NCBI RefSeq assembly: GCF_001659605.2
Contig: NC_035173.2
Location: forward strand, 11,055,065 to 11,119,064
Direction: 5' to 3'
DNA length: 64,000 nt
Source: Manihot esculenta
Taxonomy: Eukaryota; Streptophyta; Magnoliopsida; Malpighiales; Euphorbiaceae
The notes below the pieces were generated by a model. That model worked only from the letters and a program-made list of their open reading frames with translations, was not told where the DNA came from and did not search any database. The translations under genes were made by a program, and so were the position numbers. Positions within the stretch are counted from its first letter, which is position 1. The number at the start of each line of letters is the position of its first letter. Positions 22,949-34,655 of the stretch are shown piece after piece.

Positions 22949-23567
22949 AGTTGAATTCCACATTAGTTTAAAATATGAGTAATATGTCCCACAAGGATTT
23001 TAGGCACTCTTAAAATAATCTAGTCTAAACTGATTCAAATAATTTTTAGATCTATTTTCTATTTGCTCCAAAATAGTTAATCTATTAGTAATATTATATT
23101 AGGATTAATTTAATTGGTAATTTGTCGACGTGGGACTCGATCTCGATCCCACAATTAGGCAGCTGAATATTACAACTCTTCCGCTTGAGCTAACTTTTTG
23201 TTTGAGTTAGGTTTTTGACTCCAAATTTAACATGGTATCAAAATCATGTTGGACCTCTATAAATATATCACATGTAGTTTTGGACTTAAGGGGTGTGTTA
23301 AAATCCTGTATTGGTTTGGGATAGAGGGTAATATGGGCGTTAGATATTCCTCCTCTTTGAATTAGTTTTTGGGTGAGTTAGGTCTGATCTAAATTTAATA
23401 TGATATTAACATCTTCCCACTATATTGAACTAGTACAGTTCTGGACATAAGGGGTGTGTTGATTGAATTCCACGTTGGTTTGGGATAGAGATAGTGTGTC
23501 TCTAATCTTTATGCATTTCTCATTTGAGCTAGTTTTTGGGTGAATTTAATCTAATTTAAATTTAACA
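22949..23567 (+). mobile_element. TRIM array with three LTRs and two internal domains
   Basis: Three short related LTRs end at 23232, 23400 and 23567 in AATTTAACA or close variants. Two of them begin TGTT at 23296 and 23457. The first is altered and enlarged in its middle. After the first LTR comes TGGTATCAAAATC (23233), matching the initiator-methionine tRNA primer site TGGTATCAGAGC. Each later LTR is preceded by the purine tract AAGGGGTG. The pentamers AATTT (22944-22948) and AATTC (23568-23572) agree at four of five bases. Internal domains are about 55-65 bp. This is a tandem terminal-repeat-in-miniature element formed by unequal recombination. Confidence 0.8.
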
Positions 23568-23855
23568 AATTCAATTTTTTATGATGGAACCTCAAATTTG
23601 AATATAAATTATGACTTTGAGATTTTTTAACGGCAATAAGTTCGTATATATTTCGCTCATATACTTTTTATTAAAAATTAAATAAGTTTATTTTAATTTT
23701 TTTTTATCTAAATAAGCCCATAACTTTAATTTAAAGACTAATTATGCCCTATTATATTAAATATTTATTTTTAATAATAAAATATAATTTCTATAATTAT
23801 TAAAATTATTTTTAGTTAAAATAATATTAAAAAAATATTGTATTGACTTGAATTC

Positions 23856-23896
<41 letters not shown>

Positions 23897-24684
23897 AAGT
23901 AATATGTAAAAATTATAGATGTTATATTTTATTATTTTAATGTGATAAAACTTATTTGACCTTTACATAAAGTTATGAATTTATCTGAAAAAAAAAAAAG
24001 TTAAAATTGATCTATTTGGCTCTAAATAAAGTGTACATGTGTCACCCTTTTCCTAGAGCTATTCCAAAGGTTTAAGAGAGTATATTCTTTGTACTAATTT
24101 CCAATAACCATAATTTGAATTTAGCTAATTAATAATTAATTAAAAACCCATTAACATGGAGATTACCAACTTTGTCTTTCGAACCCATCTAAAGTGGAGA
24201 GATACTCCATCATTAATTTAGTTTTATATTTTCTTTTACTTTTTTTAATTATTTTAAAATTATTATTACTTTCTTTTTATACATTATAATAATATATAAA
24301 TTAATTATTATAACTCTATTTAATTTTATATTACTTTTAAAATAATCTCTTTAATTTTATTTTTTTAAATGAGTATTTAAAAGATTTATTATTATTTAAT
24401 AAAATTTAATATTTTTAAGATAGATATATTTGAAAAGTTAATAAAAAAATTATTTAATATGTGTCAAAAAATAAAATAAATAAAAGTTATATAATAAAAA
24501 GGTAGAATTATAACTACGACATTATTCTTTAAAACCTTGGTCATACATACCCGGACTAAAATTTATTTTTTATAAAATCTTGATCTTAATTAGAATTTAG
24601 GATCACAGTAAATGTCAAGCTCTAAATCCTATTGATCATATTGCATCTTCTTTTAAATTCTTAATTGTTAAGATTTACCATAAA
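23568..24684. other. AT-rich intergenic DNA with TTA microsatellite
   Basis: No gene is visible. A (TTA)n run of about 38 bases lies at 23857-23894. The last five bases (ATAAA, 24680-24684) are the left target duplication of the next TRIM element. Confidence 0.7.
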
Positions 24685-24970
24685 CATTGAATTCCACATC
24701 GATTATGGAAAGGGGTAATGTGCCCCTTATATGAGTTATAGGCAATCCTCCCCTTAAATTAGCTTTTGGAATAAGTTAGACCTACCCCAAATTTAACATG
24801 GCATTAGAGCACTCCATAAATTACGCACCAATAAAAAATTGGGCATGAGAGGGTGTGTTGAATCTCACATTCATTGTGGAAAAGGGGTAGTGTGTCTCTT
24901 ATATGAGCCATAGGCAATCCTCCCTTTAAACTAGATTTTGAAGTGAGTTAGATTTGAACCAAATATAACA
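24685..24970 (+). mobile_element. Complete TRIM element, 286 bp, TSD ATAAA
   Basis: Two LTRs of 114 and 115 bp (24685-24798 and 24856-24970) share TTGAATYYCACAT and end AAATTTAACA/AAATATAACA. Between them are TGGCATTAGAGC, one base away from the initiator-methionine tRNA primer site, and the purine tract GGGCATGAGAGGGTG. The pentamer ATAAA stands on both sides (24680-24684 and 24971-24975). The element has no coding capacity and must have been moved by proteins of a larger element. It is the same family as the array at 22949-23567. Confidence 0.88.
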
Positions 24971-26557
24971 ATAAATTTTGACCAAAAACTTATTATGTAC
25001 ATTAAGAATAACTAGGACGTTATAGGATTTTATCTTTTTCACTTTAGGTTTTAAATTTTCTTTTTTAAACACTTGTCTTCTTATACACTGACTGAGTTAA
25101 TATATCACAATGAAATTATATAATTTATAAAAATATAAGTAATATTATATTGGAATCACCTATTCATGAAATAACTATTCGTTACAAGAAAGTAAAAATA
25201 TAATTATGATTTTTTATCGATACATATTGTCAGTATTTTAAATGGTCGATAATTAGTCGATAATTTACTTTAATGATCAATTTTTTAATAATTTAATCAG
25301 TTTTCGTTATTATTTTTTTATTTTTTTAGTTAGATTATGAGATTATATATACCATTATGATACAGAAGATAATCACACGTTGTTATATATTCAATCTAAT
25401 AAATATTCATTATATTTGCAGAGACATCACATATTAATTGACATGAGATTCAATAACATCACATACTAAACAATAGAGAAAAAAAATGAAAATTTGTATG
25501 ATATTGATGTGAAATAGAGTATCCATGACTGCGAACTTTTAATAATATTTGAACTAGTCAATTTTATTATTTATATTCTCTACTCATTAAAAATAAAATA
25601 AATAAAAAACTAATAGAATATATAAGAAATATATTAATTATGTGAATAAATTTTACAAAATACAAAATATATGTACATGCTTTAGGTATAGATCTAATCT
25701 ATTATACATGTTAAATATAGAATGTATTTATTTTTAGACTATACAGTAAATTTGCCCCATACTTTCAAATTCAATACACTTTGGCTACAACTGAAATAAA
25801 CTAAAAGTATTTGACTTTATTATATAAAATTTAAAGAGTTAACTATAATTTTGGATTTTTCATCTAATATATATATTTTAAAAGAATATATCCCTCAAAA
25901 CTCTTAACGCTTAAAAAACAATTTAGTAGTTGCCTTCGTCTACAAGCTCCATCTAGATAATGTGCTTAACGAGGAAAGCAATGAAAATGGAAAAAATGGT
26001 AATGTAAAAGAAAATAATTAATAATTCTTGAACTTTCTTGAGGCCATTAATGTCATAAAAACGTTCTATTATAATTATATATTAATTAATTTTTATTATA
26101 TTTAAATGTAATCACCATCCATTTAAACAACATAATTTTGAAAAGAACTTACTTAAATTTCACATATAATTGATTTTTTTAATAAATATTATTAAAATAT
26201 TACTCTTTTCATCTCATAATTTTTATTATTTTTTTAAACTATAATAATATATAAATGACTATTATTAATCCTATTTACTTTTATTTTATTTTTAAAAAAT
26301 TTATTAAAATATTTATTAATATTTAATAAAATTTAATATATTAAAGATGAGTATAATTGAAAAATTAAAAAAGTATATTTTTTAATATATATGAAAAAAT
26401 AAAATGAATAAAAATTATGAGATGAGGAGAGTAAAAAAGAGAATTTAATAGAACATTTTATAAAATAATATTATATGAATATGAATTCTTAGCCAAAACA
26501 TGAGTGCTCTATGGATATAGGCACTTATCTCACTCTTTTTAGTGATAAGAGGGTTAT
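24971..26557. other. AT-rich intergenic DNA
   Basis: No gene or clear mobile element is seen. Sequence from 26150 to 26430 contains short AT-rich inverted stretches that resemble worn miniature elements but lack recognisable ends. Confidence 0.6.
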
Positions 26558-27112
26558 TGATGCTATATAACTACCACTCAAAGTAAACTGTGAGCTGTTA
26601 TTATGGAATAAGGTTACGTAGGAAGGATTAGATGAGTAGGAAAGGTGATCCATCCCGAAGAAGGAAGATATGGACACTCTTAACACCCGGATCATCATCA
26701 AAACTCACCCAGCAGGGAGAGTATTAGCACTAAGGTACCGTTAATGAGCACAATCCAGTGTATCTCCTTCATGTTTATAATCACGGGATCACCAACTTAT
26801 TAGTCTGCAACATCTCTTATCAAACAACCGGCTACATTATCGCCGGATAATCAAAAATTTCTATATTCATATCCACCTTCTTATAGTATAAAAGGAGAAG
26901 AATCACAGAGGTAAAGACATGCTATTCTCTAACACCATTCAAGTTCTTAGCAATCCATCACCTTCTTTCTATTTCTCAATATACTGATTTGAGCATTAAA
27001 GTGGTTGCCGTGGGTACCCACCATCGCCTCACATTTTCTTTCTTGTAGTTTCTATCCAATCACAACACAGTTCCATTTCAGCCATGTCATCCATCTAATC
27101 TCAACAACATCA
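26558..27112 (+). mobile_element. 5' LTR of copy B, with TATA-like box
   Basis: The 555-bp LTR starts TGATGCTATATAAC and ends AACAACATCA. TATAGTATAAAAGG near 26883-26896 is a promoter-like TATA box shared with copies A and C. The primer-binding-like TGGTTCCATTACCGAGAA follows at 27115. Confidence 0.85.
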
Positions 27113-27225
27113 TTTGGTTCCATTACCGAGAAACTCATTGAACTCTATCTGTTCATTTGGGTTAAAACCAGTCTATTGTTCCTTCTCCTCCTAAAAAAGA
27201 AATCTTCCCATTCTAACCTTTTAAA

Positions 27226-27420
27226 ATGGCTGGAATCGTACATGTCATTACCGGAGGAACTAATAAGGGCAAAAGAAAAAGTAAGTGTATAGTAGAGGAT
27301 GCCCTATTTATCCATCAAGAACCATAGACCAAGTAAGACGTGAGGTTTGATTCAACTGATAAACAATTGGATTCTTTCAAAATGATCCACTAGTCGTCAA
27401 GATCCTCCTGAGCCAGTACG
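27226..27420 (+). pseudogene. Collapsed gag of copy B
   Basis: The frame opens at ATG 27226 with MAG, like copy C, but after about 20 codons it reads VEDALFIHQEP-W, the sequence that in copy A lies just before the protease at about 9530-9565. All capsid and knuckle coding sequence is therefore absent through an internal deletion. Confidence 0.7.
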
Positions 27421-27735
27421 AGATAAGGTGAGTGTTGGTGGATACAGATAGTTCTGTTAACCTTCTTATTTTAAATGTTTTTAACAAGCTAGATTTATAT
27501 AAGAACAACCTTGTCAGAGTCTCCTATCATTTAATAGGTTTAGTAGATAAGACCATAGCAGTACTGGGTACCATCAACCTTCCCTTGGTGTTGGGTAACA
27601 AAAAGTATAAGTAAGAGTTGTATGCAGAGTTTACAGTGGTAGATATCTCATTTACACACAATGTGATACTCAGCCGCCCAGTCCTAAACTGCCACGGTAT
27701 TGTTATTAATATGGATGCTATGTGTCTTAAGCTTC
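27421..27735 (+). pseudogene. Aspartic protease of copy B
   Basis: The frame gives LVDTDSSVNLLILNVFNKL and KTIAVLGTINLPLVLG. The catalytic motif reads D-T-D rather than D-T-G, so the glycine is lost. An in-frame stop follows KYK at 27612. The second conserved block and RPVLNCHG (about 27672-27695) can still be read in another frame. Confidence 0.75.
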
Positions 27736-28081
27736 TAGCTCCAATGGGGAATAGCAGTGGTCTAAGGCAATACGAGATTAGCTAAAGAAGGTTACGAACA
27801 CCCAAAAAAAAGCCTGAGGAAAGCAACTATGCCTATCAACTTACTGGAGAAGCCGAAATCTCACGTAAAACTAAAATCAGTAGACCCGGTAGAGGAGATC
27901 CAGACAGAAAAGGAGTAAAAGGTACGGTTCGACACTGTGCTAACCGGTGAAACAAGGGTTCGTCTGGTAGAATTGCTAAAGAGCCAAGTGTTAACTTTCG
28001 CTTGGTCCCTAAAGGATGTAACGAGTGTAGACCCAACTCTTATTATCCCAAGCTATCTATTGACAAGAACGTCAAACCAGT

Positions 28082-29040
28082 CCAATAAAAGAAAATAAAA
28101 TTTGCACTAGAAAGACAACAAGTGATCAAAGAGGAGGTTGTTAAGCTTTTGAGTGCAGGATTGATAAAAGAAGTATGATATCCCACATGGCTGGCCAATG
28201 CAGTTTAGGTGAAAAAGGCTAACAAAAAATGGAGGATGTGCGTGGACTTCACTGACCTAAATAAAGCACGGCTAAAAGATCATTACCCTTTACCATCCAT
28301 CTATAGATTAATGGAATCGACCTTAAGTCATGCGGTGATCTCTTTCCTTATCGCCATCTCAGGATACCACTAAATCATAATGGATACCGAGGACACAAAC
28401 AAGACCACGTTCATAATAGACGATGGAGTTTACTGCTACAAGATAATGCCTTTTAGTTTAGAAAACGCAGGAGCCACGTACCAAAGGTTGGTGTCAAGAA
28501 TCTTTAAGGACATGGTAGGATAAACTGTCAAAGTATACATAGATGATATGGTGGTAAAAAGCTAATCATTGGAAGAACAACCAAAGGATATCCAGAGAGT
28601 CTTTGATGTCCTGGACAAGGCGGACATGAAGTTGAACCCAGAAAAGTGTACCTTCAGGGTAAAGGCAGAAAAGTTTCTAGGATATATCATCTCAAAAAAA
28701 GGGCATAGAGGCGAATCCTGAGAAGATCAGTGCTATCCAAAACATGGAAGCACCCAAAAACCCTTTTATAATCTCCTCTATTGCTATCTGCCTGTCGAAG
28801 GCAAAGTGTTGTTTCTATATTTATCTGTAATGCAAGAAACAGCTTGCTTGGTGCTCGTCTGTGAAAATAATAGGGAACAAAGTCCAGTATTACACCAGCC
28901 AAGTTTTAAAAGAGGTAGAGTTGAATTACCTTCCTCTTGAAAAATTGGCGTTTGTAGTACTCATGTTGGCAATAAAGTTGCGACCATACTTCGAGTTACA
29001 CGCTATAGAAGTCAGAATTGATTACCCTCTGTGAAAGGTT
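28082..29040 (+). pseudogene. Reverse transcriptase and RNase H of copy B
   Basis: RT blocks follow in order: KKWRMCVDF (about 28228), DHYPLPSI, an F-L-x-A-I-S-GYH palm block near 28340-28370, then VYIDDMVVKS at 28530-28560 with the catalytic Y-I-D-D intact. LNPEKCTF leads into the thumb. At about 28755 a deletion of roughly 150 bases relative to copy A joins the thumb to the RNase H start (LPVEG, about 28790). The RNase H continues to 29040. Several stops make it non-functional. Confidence 0.8.
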
Positions 29041-29199
29041 TTGCACAGGCTGGAGTTATCAGGATGGTTGTCCACCTAGGCGGTAATTTTTTTGGCCTAT
29101 GATATCGGGTATATTTCAAGAAAGGCTATGAAAGCCCAGGTATTAGCCGACTTTGTTGCGGAAATGACTTCACTGTTAGAACCTTCAGAATTCTCTAAA

Positions 29200-29450
29200 G
29201 CGACTATAAAAAAAAGGAAGGTTTGGATAGATGGAGTTTATGGGGCTATCAAGAATCCGGACCCTTTTGCAGTCTCAAAGTGGTATAAAGTTTCAGTATG
29301 CGGCAAAGCTCGCTTTCAAAGCTACCAACAACGTAGCCGAGTACGAGGCAGTAATAATAGCCCTGAGAATTATCAAGGAGCTAGGTGCCCAAAGTTCTAT
29401 TATTTTTAGTGACTCATAATTGATTGTCAATCAGTGCCAGAAACAATTCA
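29200..29450 (+). pseudogene. Second RNase H (archaeal-type) of copy B
   Basis: WIDGVYGA, KATNNVAEYEAVIIALRI and IIFSDS (29395-29412) supply the three acidic positions of this domain, spread over two frames. It lies between the gypsy RNase H and the integrase, the arrangement known for Tat-group elements. Confidence 0.75.
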
Positions 29451-29587
29451 AAGTCTGGGAACCAAACCTCATCAAATATGAGGAAAAAGTCTGGTCCTTA
29501 ATAAAGAAGGTCAAAGGTGGGCAAGGCATCTACGAACTCTGCTAGGTAGCTAGAGGCAACAATAGAGAGGTAGATCTTCTAGCCAAG

Positions 29588-30925
29588 ATGGTGGCGACAG
29601 GTGAACAACACTTGACTCAACCATTCCAGTTCGAGGAGTTATACACTCCAGCAACGGAGATGGAAGAGTCTTTCACCAATAAAGAGAGGGAATCGTGGAT
29701 GACGCCCATATACAAATTCTTGACAGGAGACGATCTTCTAGCTGATGAGTTTTCAGCTAAACAGATAATAAGGAAGTCTTTTAAATATGCACTAATTGAT
29801 GGTTGGTTATACAGGAGGTCCTCCACAAGCCATGGCTGCAATGTGTTACAGAGGAGGAAGGCTAGAAAATCCTAAAAAATATCCATGAAGGTGATTGTGG
29901 AAGTCATGGAGAAGCATGAACAATCGCCCGAAAAGCATTCAGATAAGGGTATTACTGGTCAATGATAATGCAGGATGCGAAGCAACTGGTCCAAAACTGT
30001 CGAAGATGCCAAGTACATGCAAACATCCCAAGGATTCCAGGAGAAATGCAAGCGGCCATTAGAAGTCCCTGGTCTTTCTTTTAGTGGGGGATAGACATCC
30101 TTGGCCCATTCCTTAAACGTCTGGATCAAAGAAGTTTGTTATCATGGCAGTAGATTACTTCAATAAATGAGAAAAAGTTGAGGCAGTACAGTCTATTACT
30201 ACCTAATAAGCAATCTCGTTCATCAGCAAAAATATTTTCACCCGATTCAGAATACCCAAAATAGTGATCACTGATAATGGAACTCAGTTTGCAAGCACCA
30301 GGTTCAGAGACTTTTGCAAGAAATGAGAAATTTATTTGAGGTTCAGCTCAGCCTACCATCCCCAGTCTAATGGTATAATGGAGGTCACAAACAGTACCAT
30401 ATTATAAGGACTGAAGAAAACACTCGACTAAACGAAAGGCAATTGGCCAGAGGAGTTACCTCATATACTATGGGCATTTAGGACTACTCCAAAACAGCTA
30501 TTGGGGAAACACACTTTTCCCTAGTATATGGAACTAAAGTAGTCATCCCCGTGGAAATATAAGTGAGCAGTTTCAGGACACAACACCCAGAGATTCAAGA
30601 CATTCTGAAGAGATACAATTCAATTTAGACCAAACCGAATTTTTACGAGAAAATGTCACAATAAGAATGGCATTTTATAGGAACAAAATGTTGAGAATAT
30701 TCAATAGCAAGGTCAGGCCACTAGCCTTCAATGTGGGAGACTTAGTCCTCAAAAGAACAAAAATGACAAGTGGCAACGCCGGGCTTGGTAAGCTGGGCGA
30801 GAACTAAAAATGGCCATTTAGGGTCTCAAAGGTTATTCGCACAGTATCCTATAAATTGGCCAAACTAAGTGGCCAAATTATTCCCCATGCATGGAATATT
30901 TGTAATTTGAAAAAATTTTATTAAT
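29588..30925 (+). pseudogene. Integrase of copy B
   Basis: The N-terminal region gives YALIDGWLYRR (about 29785-29818), then the HHCC remnant NCRRCQVHANIPR (29996-30035). The core shows WGIDILGPF (about 30087), VITDNGTQF (30263-30290) and an HPQSNG motif (30358-30375). The C-terminal part ends at about 30925 with IPHAWNI-like coding (30880-30900). Frameshifts and stops are frequent. Confidence 0.75.
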
Positions 30926-31025
30926 AAAGAGTTAATGGGTTTATTTTCATATGTTGAGGACTTCAGTGACAAGAAACGATGGATTGCCTTCCCCAAAAGA
31001 AAGAGGGACTAAAAAGACAAGAAAA

Positions 31026-31690
31026 GACCATTCGAGTGTTGTTCCTATTAAATAAGGCCACAAGGTAGTTTTCGTCAAACTAGGTCACAAGGCAGTTTTC
31101 GCCAGACCATTCGGGCATTGGTCCCACTAAACAAAGCCACAAGGCAAATTTTGGCAGACTAGGTCACAAGGCAGTTTCTGCTAGACCATTCAGGCATTAG
31201 TCCCACTAAATAAGGCCACAAGGCAGTTTTTGTCAAGTCAGGTCATAAAGCTATTTCTGCTAGACCATTCGAGCATTGGTCCCACTAAATAAGGCCACAA
31301 GGCAGTTTTCGCTAGGCTAGGTCACAAGGAGGTTTCTGTCAGATTATTCGGGCATTAGTCCCACTGAAGAAGGCTACAAGGTAGTTTTTGCTAGGTTAGG
31401 TCACAAGGCGATTTCCGCTAGACCATTCGGGTGTTGGTCCTAACTAAATAAGGCCATAAGGCAGTTTTTGCCGGACCAGATCACAAGGCGGTTTCTGTTA
31501 GACCATTCAAGCGTTGGTCCCACTAAACAAGGTCACAAGATAGTTTTCTCCAAGCCAGGCCACAAGGCGATTTTCGCTAGACCATTTAGGCGTTGGTCCC
31601 ACTAAAAAAGGCCACAAGGTAATTTTTGCCAAACCAGGTCGCAAGCCAGTTCCCGCTAGATCATTCGAGCGTTGGTCCCTGTATACAGGT
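31026..31690 (+). repeat. Tandem repeats after pol of copy B (79-bp unit, ~8 copies)
   Basis: The landmark 'GACCATTCGGGCATTGGTCC' or close variants starts at 31105, 31184, 31263, 31342 and 31421, giving an exact 79-bp period. The unit shares 'CCACTAAACAAGGCCACAAGG' elements with the 70-bp repeats of copy A but has a different length and an extra half-unit. Confidence 0.9.
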
Positions 31691-32039
31691 CACCTGCACC
31701 AAGATAACTCATAAGGAGGTATACTGATCCCTAAAGAATGAGGGAGAAGCCAATCAAAGATTAAAGGATAATTTAAAGATAAGGCGGACCTTGCAGCCAA
31801 GAATCAAGATGAATAAAGGCCACTTATTACAAAAACACACATGGCATCATGTGGGGCCGAGGCGAGTACCAACCAGCCTACATTTTTGGGTATTTACTTT
31901 ATTCTACTAAAATTTTACGAGTTAAAATCCACAGGTGGATGCATCTTTGCTGCTAAATAAGATAAGCAAAATAAGCATTTTTCATTGCAAAAAATTACAA
32001 GTAGACAAAAGGGACTCGAATAAAGTCTCCATTACATCA

Positions 32040-32455
32040 GAACCTCCAAAATCTATCTCATTTTAAGGGAAGACACCATTTGAAAGGCCATGTTAAGAAC
32101 CGTCTCTTCAAGTACCTTCCTGGCCTTGCCCTTTGAATCAATCTTGCATAATCCAACACTGAAAAGACATTATGGTCGGGCTGGTTGTAGCCCTCAGTGC
32201 CAAGCAGTATAATTGCACCTTAATGAAGGCTAAAGGATCACGACATTGAAGAGGCATTATAGTTGGATTGGATGCAATCTTCAGCAATATGCCTGCGCCT
32301 TCATAAAAACTCACCTTCAGCTGCTCTTTGTAGACCATGATGATATTCTCCACACAAATCTGGTTATCCTTAAAAAGAAGAAAGAAAGTGTCCCATTCCA
32401 TGTCTCTCGAAGATGTAGTCGCCAACAACAAAAGAGAAAAGAAGGTTCTTATACA
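32040..32455 (-). pseudogene. Antisense reading frame remnant, copy B
   Basis: On the minus strand an open stretch (32138-32431) encodes VYKEQLKVSFYEGAGILLKIA and further segments that align with the antisense region of copy A (minus of 15440-15700). It is cut by the solo LTR at 32461. It lies downstream of the tandem repeats, as in copies A and C. Confidence 0.6.
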
Positions 32456-32460
32456 GTGAC

Positions 32461-34587
32461 TGTAACGACCCGGAAACCAAATCTCTACCGGCGCTAGGAT
32501 TCAGATCGACTTAAGGTCGCCGGAACTCGTAGCAAGCCTAACATACATCTTGTACATCTGATAAAATCCCATACATGATCATATATTTTTATAAAAACTT
32601 TAAACTTTTCATATACCAAGCTTGACCTGTGCATGCACCAAAACTGTATACATAAAAACCCCATACTAGAGCCCTCATCAAATGCTCTAGTTGGGTCAAC
32701 ATTACATACATCAAGCTTGGTTCAACATATATCATTATTAAAACATTTCATAAAGATCATGTATCAAAAGGGATTAACCATACATTAGGGCCAAGCACAA
32801 TACTAATCCTCATTACATTACTGTACAATACTTTACATTTCATGTCCACTACTAATCTACTATATATACAATGCCTTTGCCCTTGCGGACTTCTTATGCT
32901 ATCTCTGACCCCGCAACCTGGGGGTTAGGGGAAAGGGGTGAGCTATAAAAGCCTAGTGAGCAGAACAATAAAACATTTATTTAAACATATGCTTTCATGA
33001 AATGCATCACATCACAAAAAATTCACATCACGGATGGACTGACCCAAAAATCCCTCTACTCTGTGCCCGGCCCTCGGTGGAGCTCCTCAGGACTTCTATT
33101 ACATAACATAAGCTGTGTGCCAGGGGCGTAGTGCAGGCCACACCTGGTCTTTCTTGTACTCTGTGCCAGGGGCGTAGAATGGCAGCCCTGGTCTTTCATT
33201 ACATAACATAACATCTAGAGGGCTAATGGGTCGTCCTGTTGTCCATCCACATCAACAACCAATTATGCAATGTGGCATATTCGTGAGATCTAATGCAACC
33301 AACCTATTACATATACATGATGCATGAACATGCTTAAAACATTTGATTTCTCGAAATAAAAGATTAGTTTAGTTCTACTCACCTCTGGCTGACTCTGAAC
33401 TAACTCTGAAGCAGCTATCTCACTGCTGATCACCTCGGTTCCTCAAGTCCGATCCTACACATGTGGACTCAAATGAGGGACCAAACATACTCTAACATGA
33501 CTCTAAATAACTCCCCAAAAACCCCCCCCCCCAAAACATCATAAAACATGCATAGAAAACAGGCAAAGGAAGGACAGGGGACTTTCGGCGGCAGGTTTGG
33601 CGGCCGAAGGTCCTTACAAAGCCGAAAGTCAGGCACTTTCGGGGGCAAGGTTCAGCGGCCGAAAGCCTTCACAGACCCGAAAGTCACCCACTTTCGGGGG
33701 CAGGTTCGACGGCCGAAACTCCCCTCCAGAGCCCAAAGTCCAACTTTCGGGGGCAAGTTTAGGCGGCCTAAAGCTGCCTCCACAGGCAAGTTCGGCGGCC
33801 GAACATGGCTTCGGCAGCCGAACCTGGGTTCTCCAAAATGGCAGAACCTGATTCGCCTCTCTCATCTAGCCTCCCAAAACCTCACAACATGCATACACAC
33901 TTCAACATGCATAAGGGGCATAAAACTAGCCTAAACCCCAACAAACAACACATTAGGCATCACATTTATCATTAAACTAACATAACCCTAACATTTTACA
34001 TCTACTCTAAACATGCATTAAACACCCTTAAAACCCCTCAAAACTTAAAACATAAAAGAAGGTGAGGACCGACGCTTACCTCTTGAAGATCGAGAGGAGA
34101 GGTGATCCAAACTTGGAGATTGGGAGAAATCGAGCTCCGGGGGTCTCCAAGCTTCAAAACTTTGATCTTAGCTTAAAATCTTCAAAAACAAGATGGAAAC
34201 TCATAAAAATCATGAGAGACTTGAAGGAAAAGCACAAGATCGACAAGGGGTGGCGGAGACTCACCTTGCCCGGAAATGGAGAGAGAAAACTCGCCAATTT
34301 TCGGACAGGGGGCCCTTTATAGGTGGCTGGCCAGACCATCTTCGGGGGCCAAAAGTGCCTCCGCATCCGCCTCATGTTCGGCGGCCGAACCTGAGTTTTT
34401 CCCTCAAGCTTTTTTCTTTCAAAACTCAATTTCTTTCTTCATTAAAATAATAAAAACATATAAAAATATTTTAGAAAACCTTTATTTTACCCTTCTAGAA
34501 AGCTCTGATATCCGAGAATTCCGGATTCCAATGGAGATTCCGCCGGAAGGTAGGAATTTCGATGCTCGGGTCTAGCCGGGTATTACA
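32461..34587. mobile_element. Solo LTR (TGTAA...TTACA family), 2127 bp, TSD GTGAC
   Basis: The LTR starts TGTAACGACCCGGAAACC and ends CTAGCCGGGTATTACA. GTGAC stands on both sides (32456-32460 and 34588-34592). It aligns with the solo LTR at 20480-22922 and lies in the same orientation. The separate perfect duplications show these are two independent insertions and not the ends of one element. It sits inside Tat-type copy B and is therefore younger than that element. Confidence 0.92.
33575..33830. repeat. ~54-bp GC-rich minisatellite in solo LTR
   Basis: Four copies of a unit beginning CTTTCGG(C/G)GGCAGGTT and containing CGGCCGAAA start near 33583, 33635, 33689 and 33743. Palindromic TTCGGCNGCCGAA cores recur to 33830. 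The sister LTRs have fewer, less regular copies. Confidence 0.8.
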
Positions 34588-34655
34588 GTGACGTAGTCGG
34601 CAAAGTCTTTAATTTGAACTAAAGAATAAGGATGCCTTTATGAGTAAGGGAAGGC

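Noticed and set aside
20480..34587. A single 14-kb LTR element bounded by the two TGTAA...TTACA LTRs
   Set aside because: Each LTR has its own perfect target duplication and the DNA between them belongs to other elements.
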